Assembly: GCA_017861215.1 (NCBI GenBank)
Contig: JAGFXN010000286.1
Coordinates: 1 to 5,298, forward strand
Source: Deltaproteobacteria bacterium
GTDB lineage: Bacteria > Desulfobacterota > Desulfuromonadia > Geobacterales > DSM-12255
Length of the DNA: 5,298 bases
Direction: 5' to 3'
The notes under the pieces were generated by a model. It ran no database searches, was not told where the DNA came from, and saw only the letters and a list, made by a program, of their open reading frames with translations. Below, one piece after another: positions 1 to 4,763 of the stretch. Positions within the stretch are counted from its first letter, which is position 1. Every line of letters starts with the position of its first letter. The translations under genes were made by a program, and so were the position numbers.

Positions 1-240
1 CTGTCAGCCAGGCAGATCATCACCGCGGTGGAAGGCATGAACGGCATGACCCAGTCCGTTGCCAACGCCACGGCGGAACAGAAGAAAGGCGGCGAAATGG
101 TGGTAGTCGCCATGGAGAACATCAGTGATCTGACCAGGGAGAACCTCTCTTCCGTGGAGCAGCTGTCACGGGCGGCCCAGAGCCTGTCCGAGCAGGCGGT
201 GGAGATGAACGCCTTGGTGGCGGCGTTCAAGGTTGCCTAG
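1..240 (+). CDS. Methyl-accepting chemotaxis protein, C-terminal end (partial, 5' end outside window)
   Basis: Frame 1 is open from the first base to the TAG at 238-240 and gives 79 residues with no start needed, so this is the 3' end of a gene entering from the left. The residues are the distal part of an MCP signalling helix: heptad-patterned Ala/Gln/Glu/Ser-rich sequence with TAEQKKGGEM, NISDLTRENLSS and a final ALVAAFKVA. It matches the tail of the MCP ending at 3963 at 71 of 79 positions. In the family this C-terminal arm packs antiparallel to the N-terminal arm in a cytoplasmic four-helix bundle and carries signals to CheA/CheW. There is no C-terminal WxxF-type CheR docking pentapeptide. 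The HEAT-repeat gene at 324 follows after 83 bases, probably in the same transcript. The sensor domain and ligand cannot be judged from here. Confidence 0.93.
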   Translation: MSARQIITAVEGMNGMTQSVANATAEQKKGGEMVVVAMENISDLTRENLSSVEQLSRAAQSLSEQAVEMNALVAAFKVA

Positions 241-310
241 AGCCATCGGTATGCAGATCTTTTCGGCGCAGGAAAAGGAAGAAGGCAATTATCCGCTGCT
301 GCCGGAAACC

Positions 311-318
311 AGGGTGAT
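311..318 (+). promoter_or_regulatory. Ribosome binding site for HEAT copy 1
   Basis: AGGGTGAT lies five bases before the ATG at 324. Its GGTGAT part pairs with the 3' end of 16S rRNA (the AAGGAGGTGAT complement). It supports ATG 324 as the start. Confidence 0.6.
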
Positions 319-323
319 GAAAT

Positions 324-872
324 ATGACAACTGAAAAGTGCAGTAACGAGCAGTCCCTGGTTGCCATGCATGATACGACCTTGCCGGAACTGGTGCGGAT
401 GATAGCGGACAGAAGCTCCGCATACCGCCAGAAGGCAATGGATCTTGTTCTCATGGTGGGCTTGAAGGTCTGCCTGCCGATTCTGGAAGAGGCAGTGCGC
501 AATGATGCGGACGCCGATCTGCGGAACGGTGCCATGGAGGCATTGGTAGCTTTCGGAGAGATGGCGGTGCCGCATCTGACGAAACTGCTGACCGATGACA
601 ATGAAGAGGTGCGCAACTTCAGTGCGGTGATGCTCGGCGATATCGGTAATCCGCAGGCAGTCATGCCGCTGATCGATGCACTGCGGGATCCTGACGAAAA
701 CGTCAGACATGGTGCCGCCGAAGCGCTTGTAAAAATCGGTGACTGTCGTGCCGTTCCAGCGTTGCAGACGATGGCCGAAGGGAATCTGTGGGATCGGTTT
801 TATGCCTCTGCCGCCCTGGAATTGCTGGCAGGAGCCGGGAAAGACCGGCCGGAGCCGGGAAAAGAACCCTGA
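324..872 (+). CDS. HEAT-repeat (PBS-lyase-like) protein, copy 1
   Basis: This 182-aa protein has no signal peptide or membrane segment and is probably cytoplasmic. From about residue 65 it shows HEAT-like units of about 31 residues. They begin near DLRNGAMEALVAFGE (65-79), EEVRNFSAVMLGDIGNPQAV (94-113) and ENVRHGAAEALVKIGDCRAV (125-144), and a degenerate fourth unit follows near DRFYASAALELLA (157-169). The VRxxAaxxLgxIGdxxAvpxL pattern is typical of the family, which forms helical scaffolds for protein binding; no enzymatic residues are visible. Residues 1-60 are helical-looking and less clearly repetitive. The ATG at 324 is chosen because GGTGAT (313-318) is a good Shine-Dalgarno element five bases upstream. 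It follows an MCP by 83 bases and a close paralogue at 4002 also follows an MCP, so a role as an accessory chemosensory protein is inferred. A direct function cannot be read from the sequence. Confidence 0.9.
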   Translation: MTTEKCSNEQSLVAMHDTTLPELVRMIADRSSAYRQKAMDLVLMVGLKVCLPILEEAVRNDADADLRNGAMEALVAFGEMAVPHLTKLLTDDNEEVRNFSAVMLGDIGNPQAVMPLIDALRDPDENVRHGAAEALVKIGDCRAVPALQTMAEGNLWDRFYASAALELLAGAGKDRPEPGKEP

Positions 873-954
873 CAGTGTCGCACATGGGAGCAGCATACAG
901 TCCGAACGAAAAAACGAATCTGTCGCCCCGCAACGCAAGAAAGCTTTCAGCAGA

Positions 955-972
955 CTGCAGACATTACTGCAG
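955..972 (+). repeat. Short inverted repeat upstream of the rhodanese gene
   Basis: CTGCAG at 955-960 and again at 967-972 can pair across a six-base ACATTA loop. It lies just before the AAGGAG ribosome binding site (986-991). A separate perfect 10-bp palindrome, GAAAGCTTTC, is at 939-948. There is no T-tract, so it does not look like an intrinsic terminator. The gap 873-1003 shows nothing else I can call. Confidence 0.35.
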
Positions 973-1003
973 CAAACCATACCAAAAGGAGAAAAAGACC
1001 ATC

Positions 1004-1783
1004 ATGAAAACAACGGTACAGAGAGCAGTTTTGACTATCGCCGGTCTGTTTACGCTGGCGCTGCCGCTTATGGCGGCTGAAGAAGGATACCCGCTTCGCA
1101 AGAAGTATCCCACTCTGCAGTACATCACCACCAATGACCTGAAAGCTCAGTATGATAAGGCGTATATCGTCGATGTCCGCTCCAAGATCGAATTTAACGT
1201 CATCCATACCAACAAGGCGGTTCATCTGCCCATGGCCGTGGCAACCTTTGCGAGTGACCTGGAGAAAACAAGGCAGAAATCAGCCTCCTCGCCGCTGGTT
1301 TTCTACTGTAACGGTCATACCTGCGAAAAGAGCTATGAAGCTGCCGAGGTAGCGACTAAAGCCGGTTTCAAAGGTATCTCGGTCTATGATGCCGGTATTT
1401 TTGAATGGACAAAAGCCAATCCTGACAAGACCACCCTTCTCGGCAAAACGCCTGCAGCCAAAGAAAAACTGATCCCTAAAAGCACATTTGCGAAGAAATG
1501 TATCAGTTACGACGAATTCAAGAAAAAGGCGGCAGGCCCGAATACCGTAGTCGTCGATATTCGCGAACCGGTCCAGCGTGACGTTGTCCCGCAAATCCCA
1601 GGATTGCGCAACATCCCTTCGGACCGGATGGTTGACCTCATCAACAAGGGTGAGTTCAAAGACAAGCAACTCCTCATCCTCGACGCAGTCGGCAAGCAGG
1701 TTGAATGGCTCCAGTACTATCTTGAAGGTAAGGGATACAGCAACTATCTGTTCCTTGAGAAGGGTATGCTGAGCGCCAAGTAG
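1004..1783 (+). CDS. Exported tandem rhodanese-domain protein (second domain lacks the catalytic Cys)
   Basis: This is a 259-aa protein. Residues 1-25 form a signal peptide: KTTVQR, a hydrophobic core AVLTIAGLFTLALPL, and likely cleavage after MAA before EEG. There is no lipobox cysteine, so a periplasmic location is inferred. Rhodanese domain 1 spans about 38-140. It has the YIVDVRS strand/turn (54-60) and the active-site loop FYCNGHTCEKS (100-110), where Cys102 fits the persulfide-forming residue; Cys107 is nearby. Domain 2 spans about 167-257 and keeps VVVDIREP (182-189) and the late GYSNYLFLEKGM segment. At its active-site position it reads LLILDAVGKQ, with Asp227 where Cys is expected, so it is probably non-catalytic. 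The ATG at 1004 is chosen over upstream in-frame codons because AAGGAG (986-991) lies 12 bases upstream and the signal peptide starts there. Rhodaneses move sulfane sulfur; the substrate here is unknown. It sits between two MCP-HEAT units on the same strand, and no functional link is proven. Confidence 0.9.
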   Translation: MKTTVQRAVLTIAGLFTLALPLMAAEEGYPLRKKYPTLQYITTNDLKAQYDKAYIVDVRSKIEFNVIHTNKAVHLPMAVATFASDLEKTRQKSASSPLVFYCNGHTCEKSYEAAEVATKAGFKGISVYDAGIFEWTKANPDKTTLLGKTPAAKEKLIPKSTFAKKCISYDEFKKKAAGPNTVVVDIREPVQRDVVPQIPGLRNIPSDRMVDLINKGEFKDKQLLILDAVGKQVEWLQYYLEGKGYSNYLFLEKGMLSAK

Positions 1784-1939
1784 CAGCACACAGCACGATG
1801 CGGATTTTTTCAGTCATAGGCGCAACCATCGAAAGCAGATAGTTGACTGCAGCTTGTTTGCAGACAGTTTCGATAGACAGTAGGGCAGAGTTGCTTCTGT
1901 CCGACCAACATCATTACCAGGGCACTGCGAGGTTATCTG
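1784..1939 (+). promoter_or_regulatory. Gene-free leader upstream of the second MCP, with potential RNA hairpins
   Basis: This 156-base gap has no credible gene. Three base-pairing elements are visible. An outer 7-bp arm pairs ATCGAAA (1828-1834) with TTTCGAT (1868-1874). An inner stem pairs CTGCA (1847-1851) with TGCAG (1859-1863), extended outward by G1845-C1865, T1844-A1866 and a T1843-G1867 wobble around one A-A mismatch. A separate hairpin pairs GGGCAGA (1883-1889) with TCTGTCC (1896-1902), with one G-T wobble and a 6-base loop. A T6 run at 1805-1810 follows the rhodanese gene but has no convincing stem before it. I could not identify a clear sigma-70, sigma-54 or sigma-28 promoter. A structured 5' leader or regulator site is possible; the class is unknown. 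Confidence 0.3.
1929..1933 (+). promoter_or_regulatory. Ribosome binding site for the second MCP
   Basis: GAGGT lies six bases before the ATG at 1940. This supports that start, which is followed directly by a basic N-terminus and the first membrane segment. Confidence 0.6.
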
Positions 1940-2506
1940 ATGAAGAAGAGCATGTCACTTTCGACCAGATTCATTGCCATCCTGATACTTTTACTGATTG
2001 TCGGTCAAGGTATCGGTACCATTCTTTATTTAAGATCCTCCAGTGCCGATCTCATCGACTCCCTGCACAAGCGGATGCAGCGTAGCATCCGTCAAGCGGC
2101 GGGTGTCAGCGCAGAGCCGATCCTGAACTTCAATTTCGACCTCCTCGGCTCGTACATTGAAGAAACTCTCAAGGATGAAGATGTCGAGTCGATGAAATTT
2201 ATCGGGACCAGCGGCGAAATCCTCAAGGAAAAGAAAATCAAGCGTCATGCTAATAACAGTTTCATCGTCAAGGAGCAGATTTCTCTCAACAACACGACAG
2301 TAGGTTCCGTGGAAATAGTATATACGACCAGTACCATCGACTCTGTAATGGTAAGGAATCTTATCTACATTCCACTATTCCAGGGGGCCAAGACGAGATC
2401 GGCACAATTGCTGAGGGGATATCAGCCCTGGCAAAGAATCTGCGCGACATTCTCGGTACTATCAGGGCCTCTTCCGACCTTACCGTTGTCGCAGCCAACC
2501 AGATAA
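1940..2506 (+). CDS. MCP sensor fragment (TM1 plus periplasmic domain, frameshifted tail)
   Basis: This is the 188-aa product of the first frame. Residues 1-10 are basic (MKKSMSLSTR) and residues 11-31 are a strong transmembrane helix (FIAILILLLIVGQGIGTILYL). Residues 32-138 form a periplasmic sensory region of about 105 residues with no cofactor motif I can name; features include EPILNFNFDLLGSYIEETL (59-77) and VGSVEIVYTTSTIDSVM (121-137). True MCP sequence ends at about residue 144. The remaining 44 residues, including QGAKTRSAQLLRG, are out-of-frame read-through of the HAMP and signalling region to a stop at 2504-2506. If translated, it would be a membrane-anchored sensor with no signalling domain. 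ATG 1940 has the GAGGT ribosome binding site. This is one half of the disrupted gene. Confidence 0.6.
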   Translation: MKKSMSLSTRFIAILILLLIVGQGIGTILYLRSSSADLIDSLHKRMQRSIRQAAGVSAEPILNFNFDLLGSYIEETLKDEDVESMKFIGTSGEILKEKKIKRHANNSFIVKEQISLNNTTVGSVEIVYTTSTIDSVMVRNLIYIPLFQGAKTRSAQLLRGYQPWQRICATFSVLSGPLPTLPLSQPTR

Positions 2507-2523
2507 CCGCCAATGCTGACCAG

Positions 2524-3963
2524 TTGACCAAGGCGGCTCACAGCCAGTCATCGGCTGCTGAAGAGACTTCCGCCACCATGGTGCAGATGGCAGCTTCCAT
2601 TCAGACCGTGGCGGGTAACGCCGACTCACTGGTGTGCAATACCGGGGAGGTAGCATCCTCCATTCAGGAACTGGGCGCATCAAGCGAGCAGGTGGCGAAA
2701 AGCGCCGAAACAATGGCCTCCTCCTTCACCGAAACCTCGGCCACCATCGAACAGATGACCGTCTCCATCGAGAAGGTGGCGAGGAACAGCGAAGACCTGG
2801 CCTCATCGGTTTCCGAAACCTCCTCCACCATCGAACAGATGACCGTCTCCATCGACCAGGTCGCCACCAACTCTCAGGAGCTGCAGAAGGTCGTGGTGGA
2901 ATCAGCCGCCATCATCGAAGAGATGGCGGCCTCCATCAACCAGGTGGCGAAAAACGTCGATACAGCGGACAACGTTGCCAAGAGCGCCGCCAAAGAGGGC
3001 GGCGCCGGTATCCAGGCCGGCCAGCAGGCGGCCGCCGGCATGGCCAGGGCCGAAGTCATTGACAAGACCTCCGCCTCCATCGTCAACCTGGGCAAGCGGT
3101 CCGAAGAGATCGGCGGCATCGTCAAGGTCATCAACGAGATAGCGGACCAGACCAACCTGCTGGCGCTGAACGCGGCCATCGAGGCGGCCCGGGCCGGCGA
3201 TGCCGGACGCGGCTTCGCCGTCGTTGCCGAAGAGGTGCGCAAACTGGCCGAGCGGAGCATGGTCGCCACCAAGGAGATCGCCCAGGTGATCCGCCAGGTG
3301 CAGGCGGATACGAGCGAATCGGTCAAATACGGCGAGATCGCCTCCCAGGAAGCGAAGGCCTCCATGGAGCTGACAGCAGTTGCCGGCATTACCATCGAGA
3401 ATATCGTTACCAGCATCGAAAAGACCAGCAGTCTCATGTCCGATATCTCCCGGATGACAGCCGAACAGGCCAATGCCTCATCACAGGTCATCCGCTCCGT
3501 GGAGAAGATGAGCCAGGCCACCGACGTCGTCGCCAACGCCGCCAGGGAACAGGCGCTGGGGGGCCGACAGATCAGGCAGGCGGTGGAGCGGATGAACCAT
3601 ATTACCCAGGAGGTGACGGTAGCCACCAAAGAGCAGGCTGCCGGCAGCAGGCAGATACGGACTGCCGTAGAGAACATGAACAACATCACCGGTCAGGTGA
3701 GCATCGCCACCAAAGAGCAGTCGCTCTCCGCCCGGCAGATCATCGGTGCGGTCAGCGGCATGACCGCCATGACCCAGTCGGTGGCCACTGCCACCGCCGA
3801 GCAGAAGAAAGGGGGCGAGATGGTAGTTTCGGCCATGGAAAACATCAGCGACCTGACGCGGGAGAACCTCTCTTCGGTGGAACAGCTGTCACGGGCAGCC
3901 CAAAACCTGTCCGAACAGGCGGTGGAGATGAACGCCTTGGTGGCACAGTTCAAGGTTGCCTAG
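2524..3963 (+). CDS. MCP cytoplasmic signalling-domain fragment
   Basis: Frame 1 is open from 2254, but the first possible start is TTG 2524 and the first ATG is 2578; neither has a convincing ribosome binding site. From TTG 2524 the product is 479 aa. It has an N-terminal arm with a methylation-like SSAAEETSAT site (Glu pair at 2560-2565). The hairpin tip lies at about 3103-3255 and is canonical: EEIGGIVKVINEIADQTNLL, LNAAIEAARAGDAGRGFAVV and AEEVRKLAER. A long C-terminal arm ends in NALVAQFKVA with no WxxF docking pentapeptide. In intact receptors this domain forms the antiparallel coiled coil that binds CheW and CheA. Both arms consist of 28-residue repeats. Alone it would be a soluble receptor-like bundle; whether it is made is unknown. 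Its last 79 residues match the partial MCP at 1-240 at 71 positions. Confidence 0.75.
   Translation: MTKAAHSQSSAAEETSATMVQMAASIQTVAGNADSLVCNTGEVASSIQELGASSEQVAKSAETMASSFTETSATIEQMTVSIEKVARNSEDLASSVSETSSTIEQMTVSIDQVATNSQELQKVVVESAAIIEEMAASINQVAKNVDTADNVAKSAAKEGGAGIQAGQQAAAGMARAEVIDKTSASIVNLGKRSEEIGGIVKVINEIADQTNLLALNAAIEAARAGDAGRGFAVVAEEVRKLAERSMVATKEIAQVIRQVQADTSESVKYGEIASQEAKASMELTAVAGITIENIVTSIEKTSSLMSDISRMTAEQANASSQVIRSVEKMSQATDVVANAAREQALGGRQIRQAVERMNHITQEVTVATKEQAAGSRQIRTAVENMNNITGQVSIATKEQSLSARQIIGAVSGMTAMTQSVATATAEQKKGGEMVVSAMENISDLTRENLSSVEQLSRAAQNLSEQAVEMNALVAQFKVA
2563..2982 (+). repeat. Five 28-residue repeats in the N-terminal arm of the MCP signalling domain
   Basis: Five consecutive 84-base units start at 2563, 2647, 2731, 2815 and 2899. 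They begin ETSATMVQM, EVASSIQEL, ETSATIEQM, ETSSTIEQM and ESAAIIEEM. Each is exactly four heptads. Units three and four share an identical 31-base stretch at 2741-2771 and 2825-2855, offset by 84 bases, which suggests recent duplication or homogenisation. Confidence 0.8.
3457..3960 (+). repeat. Six 28-residue repeats in the C-terminal arm of the MCP signalling domain
   Basis: Units of 84 bases start at 3457, 3541, 3625, 3709, 3793 and 3877. They begin TAEQANASS, AREQALGGR, TKEQAAGSR, TKEQSLSAR, TAEQKKGGE and VEQLSRAAQ; the last is degenerate. The motif is xxEQxxxxRQIxxAVExM. A 15-base identity, GCCACCAAAGAGCAG, recurs at 3622-3636 and 3706-3720. The array runs to the last sense codon. The partial MCP at 1-240 ends with the same units. 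Confidence 0.8.
3724..3963 (+). repeat. Duplicated MCP 3' end (second copy of 1-240)
   Basis: The final 79 codons align without gaps to 1-240, with eight amino-acid differences. Similarity continues past the stop codon into the spacer: the CATCGG...GGCAGATC-like stretch after 3963 resembles the bases after 240. It then runs into the HEAT gene, so the repeated unit is MCP tail plus spacer plus HEAT gene. Confidence 0.85.
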
Positions 3964-3990
3964 ACACATCGGCAGGCAGATCGTTGCCGT

Positions 3991-3995
3991 GGAGG
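3991..3995 (+). promoter_or_regulatory. Ribosome binding site for HEAT copy 2
   Basis: GGAGG is six bases before the ATG at 4002. It fixes the start of the shortened HEAT gene; the in-frame TTG at 3984 lies upstream of it. Confidence 0.65.
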
Positions 3996-4001
3996 GGAAG
4001 G

Positions 4002-4385
4002 ATGAATGCAGGTAACCATGGAGACGCAGAGCTGCGGACCGGGGAGATGGAACTACTGATCGCTTTCGGAGATATAACTGTGCCGCATCTGACGAAACTG
4101 CTGACTGCCGGCAATGAAGAGGTGCGTAACTGCAGTGCGGTGATGCTCGGCGCTATCGGCAATCCGCAGGCCGTCATGCCGCTGATCGCCGCCCTGGAGG
4201 ATCCCGAAGCAAACGTACGACATGGCGCCGCCGCAGCGCTCGGCAAAATCGGCGATTGTCGTGCCGTTCCAGCGCTGCAGACGATGGTCAAAGGGGATGT
4301 ACGGGATCAGCTTTATGCCGCTGCCGCCCTGGAATTGCTGGCAGGAGCCGGGAAAGACGGGGCGGCGGCGGGAGCAGTACCTTGA
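4002..4385 (+). CDS. HEAT-repeat protein, copy 2 (N-terminally shortened)
   Basis: This 127-aa protein matches copy 1 at 84 of 109 residues, from LRTGEMELLIAFGD onward to LLAGAGKD. It keeps three HEAT-like units, starting near DAELRTGEMELL (8-19), EEVRNCSAVMLGAIG (38-52) and ANVRHGAAAALGKIGDCRAV (69-88), and a degenerate fourth, DQLYAAAALELLA (101-113). Compared with copy 1 it lacks about 60 N-terminal residues. The stop-to-homology distance after the upstream MCP is about 200 bases shorter, indicating a deletion across the original start. The ATG at 4002 has GGAGG (3991-3995), so the gene looks translatable. Acidic and bulky residues of copy 1 are often replaced by Ala or Gly, which may mean a changed binding surface or relaxed constraint. 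A scaffold role with the adjacent MCP or CheR is inferred, not shown. Confidence 0.85.
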   Translation: MNAGNHGDAELRTGEMELLIAFGDITVPHLTKLLTAGNEEVRNCSAVMLGAIGNPQAVMPLIAALEDPEANVRHGAAAALGKIGDCRAVPALQTMVKGDVRDQLYAAAALELLAGAGKDGAAAGAVP

Positions 4386-4447
4386 TACCGGCTGCAGGGT
4401 ACTTCAGGAATGATGGGGTGTACGGCAATCCAGCAGAATAGTTGCAG

Positions 4448-4454
4448 AAAGGAG
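4448..4454 (+). promoter_or_regulatory. Ribosome binding site for the 79-aa protein
   Basis: AAAGGAG is nine bases before ATG 4464. It is one of the strongest ribosome binding sites in the window and favours 4464 over the in-frame ATGs at 4410 and 4413. Confidence 0.6.
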
Positions 4455-4463
4455 TTTGCCATC

Positions 4464-4703
4464 ATGAAGGGAACTGAAAAAAAAGAACTGCCAGGTTCAG
4501 GTTCAGCTGCAGACAGTCCTGCCCGATTGCCGGACAAGGCGCAGGCAGAAGTCAATCAGGACAACGCTGCTGCAAGCTGCGACAAGGGCGGGGCACTGCT
4601 GCAGCTGGTCATTGCCGATTGGAAAATGAAGATGTATCGTGCCGAGACAGCAAAGATCTGGAAGATACTCAGGACAAGAGACAGATCATCATCCCGGCGC
4701 TGA
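4464..4703 (+). CDS. Hypothetical 79-aa protein
   Basis: I do not recognise this protein. It has 79 residues. Residues 1-45 are hydrophilic and low in order-promoting residues (KGTEKKELPGSGSAADSPAR, then Asp/Ala/Gln-rich), so they are probably disordered. Residues 46-70 look helical and partly hydrophobic (LLQLVIADWKMKMYRAETAK, IWKIL). The end is basic and Ser-rich (RDRSSSRR). There is no signal peptide or clear membrane segment. It lies 78 bases after HEAT copy 2 and 60 bases before CheR, so it fits a co-transcribed chemosensory set. Frame 2 stays open to 4840 past its stop, so a frameshifted longer gene is possible, but that frame has no recognisable domain. The strong AAAGGAG site supports real translation. 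Confidence 0.55.
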   Translation: MKGTEKKELPGSGSAADSPARLPDKAQAEVNQDNAAASCDKGGALLQLVIADWKMKMYRAETAKIWKILRTRDRSSSRR

Positions 4704-4750
4704 ACAGATCACCTTTGCCAGCCGTAGAGGCTGATGCTACAGCTATTCTC

Positions 4751-4757
4751 AGAGGAA
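4751..4757 (+). promoter_or_regulatory. Ribosome binding site deciding the CheR start
   Basis: AGAGGAA lies six bases before ATG 4764. The later in-frame ATG at 4821 has no comparable site (ATCGGCAGCCGGCGAGAACT precedes it), so 4764 is preferred. Confidence 0.55.
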
Positions 4758-4763
4758 CGGTGC

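Larger units (their letters stand above)
1940..3963 (+). pseudogene. Methyl-accepting chemotaxis protein disrupted by an out-of-frame deletion (TM2 and HAMP front lost)
   Basis: The sensor half is read in frame 2 from ATG 1940 and the signalling half in frame 1 to TAG 3961-3963. Frame 2 is MCP-like up to about DSVMVRNLIYI (base 2371). Frame 1 becomes MCP-like at about IPGGQDEIGTIAEG (from 2377), where DEIG is the usual start of the second HAMP helix. Between these points a normal MCP needs a second transmembrane helix and the first HAMP helix plus connector, roughly 50-70 residues. No hydrophobic stretch is present here in any frame, so a deletion rather than a single-base error is indicated, and its length is not a multiple of three. 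The signalling domain is otherwise well preserved, so the lesion may be recent. A HEAT gene follows 38 bases later. An assembly artefact is the main alternative. Confidence 0.75.

Noticed and set aside
237..980. Minus-strand open frame of 247 codons opposite HEAT copy 1
   Set aside because: It overlaps a well-supported HEAT gene entirely. Its translation is Cys/His/Arg-rich with no recognisable family, so it is a shadow of the real frame.
788..1003. Upstream extension of the rhodanese gene (72 extra codons in the same frame)
   Set aside because: It would overlap HEAT copy 1 and bury the signal peptide. The ribosome binding site and signal peptide both point to ATG 1004.
1784..1812. Intrinsic terminator after the rhodanese gene (T6 run at 1805-1810)
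   Set aside because: No stable GC-rich stem precedes the T-run; only a three-base pairing (GCA/TGC) is visible.
1843..1877. Sigma-70 promoter with TTGACT (1843-1848) as -35
   Set aside because: No acceptable -10 hexamer lies at 16-18 bases spacing; GATAGA (1872-1877) is 23 bases away.
1820..1905. c-di-GMP (GEMM-I) riboswitch upstream of the MCP
   Set aside because: There is a loose resemblance (AACC followed by a CGAAAG loop, then GAC and GCA), but the intact GGACGCAAAGCC-type core and proper P1/P2 stems are missing. I keep only a generic structured leader.
2381..2390. Programmed -1 frameshift at the G5 run joining the two MCP frames
   Set aside because: The slippery heptamer is not in phase with the upstream frame, and the joined product would still lack TM2 and the first HAMP helix. 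A deletion explains the data better.
2874..3689. Long open frame on the minus strand (271 codons) opposite the MCP
   Set aside because: It is antisense to the conserved signalling domain, and its composition (Ser/Ala/Met-rich) is the mirror of heptad-repeat codons. No domain or ribosome binding site is apparent.
3943..3960. Sigma-54 promoter suggested by TGGCAC followed by TTGC at the MCP 3' end
   Set aside because: The gap between the two elements is nine bases instead of five, so GG and GC are not correctly spaced.
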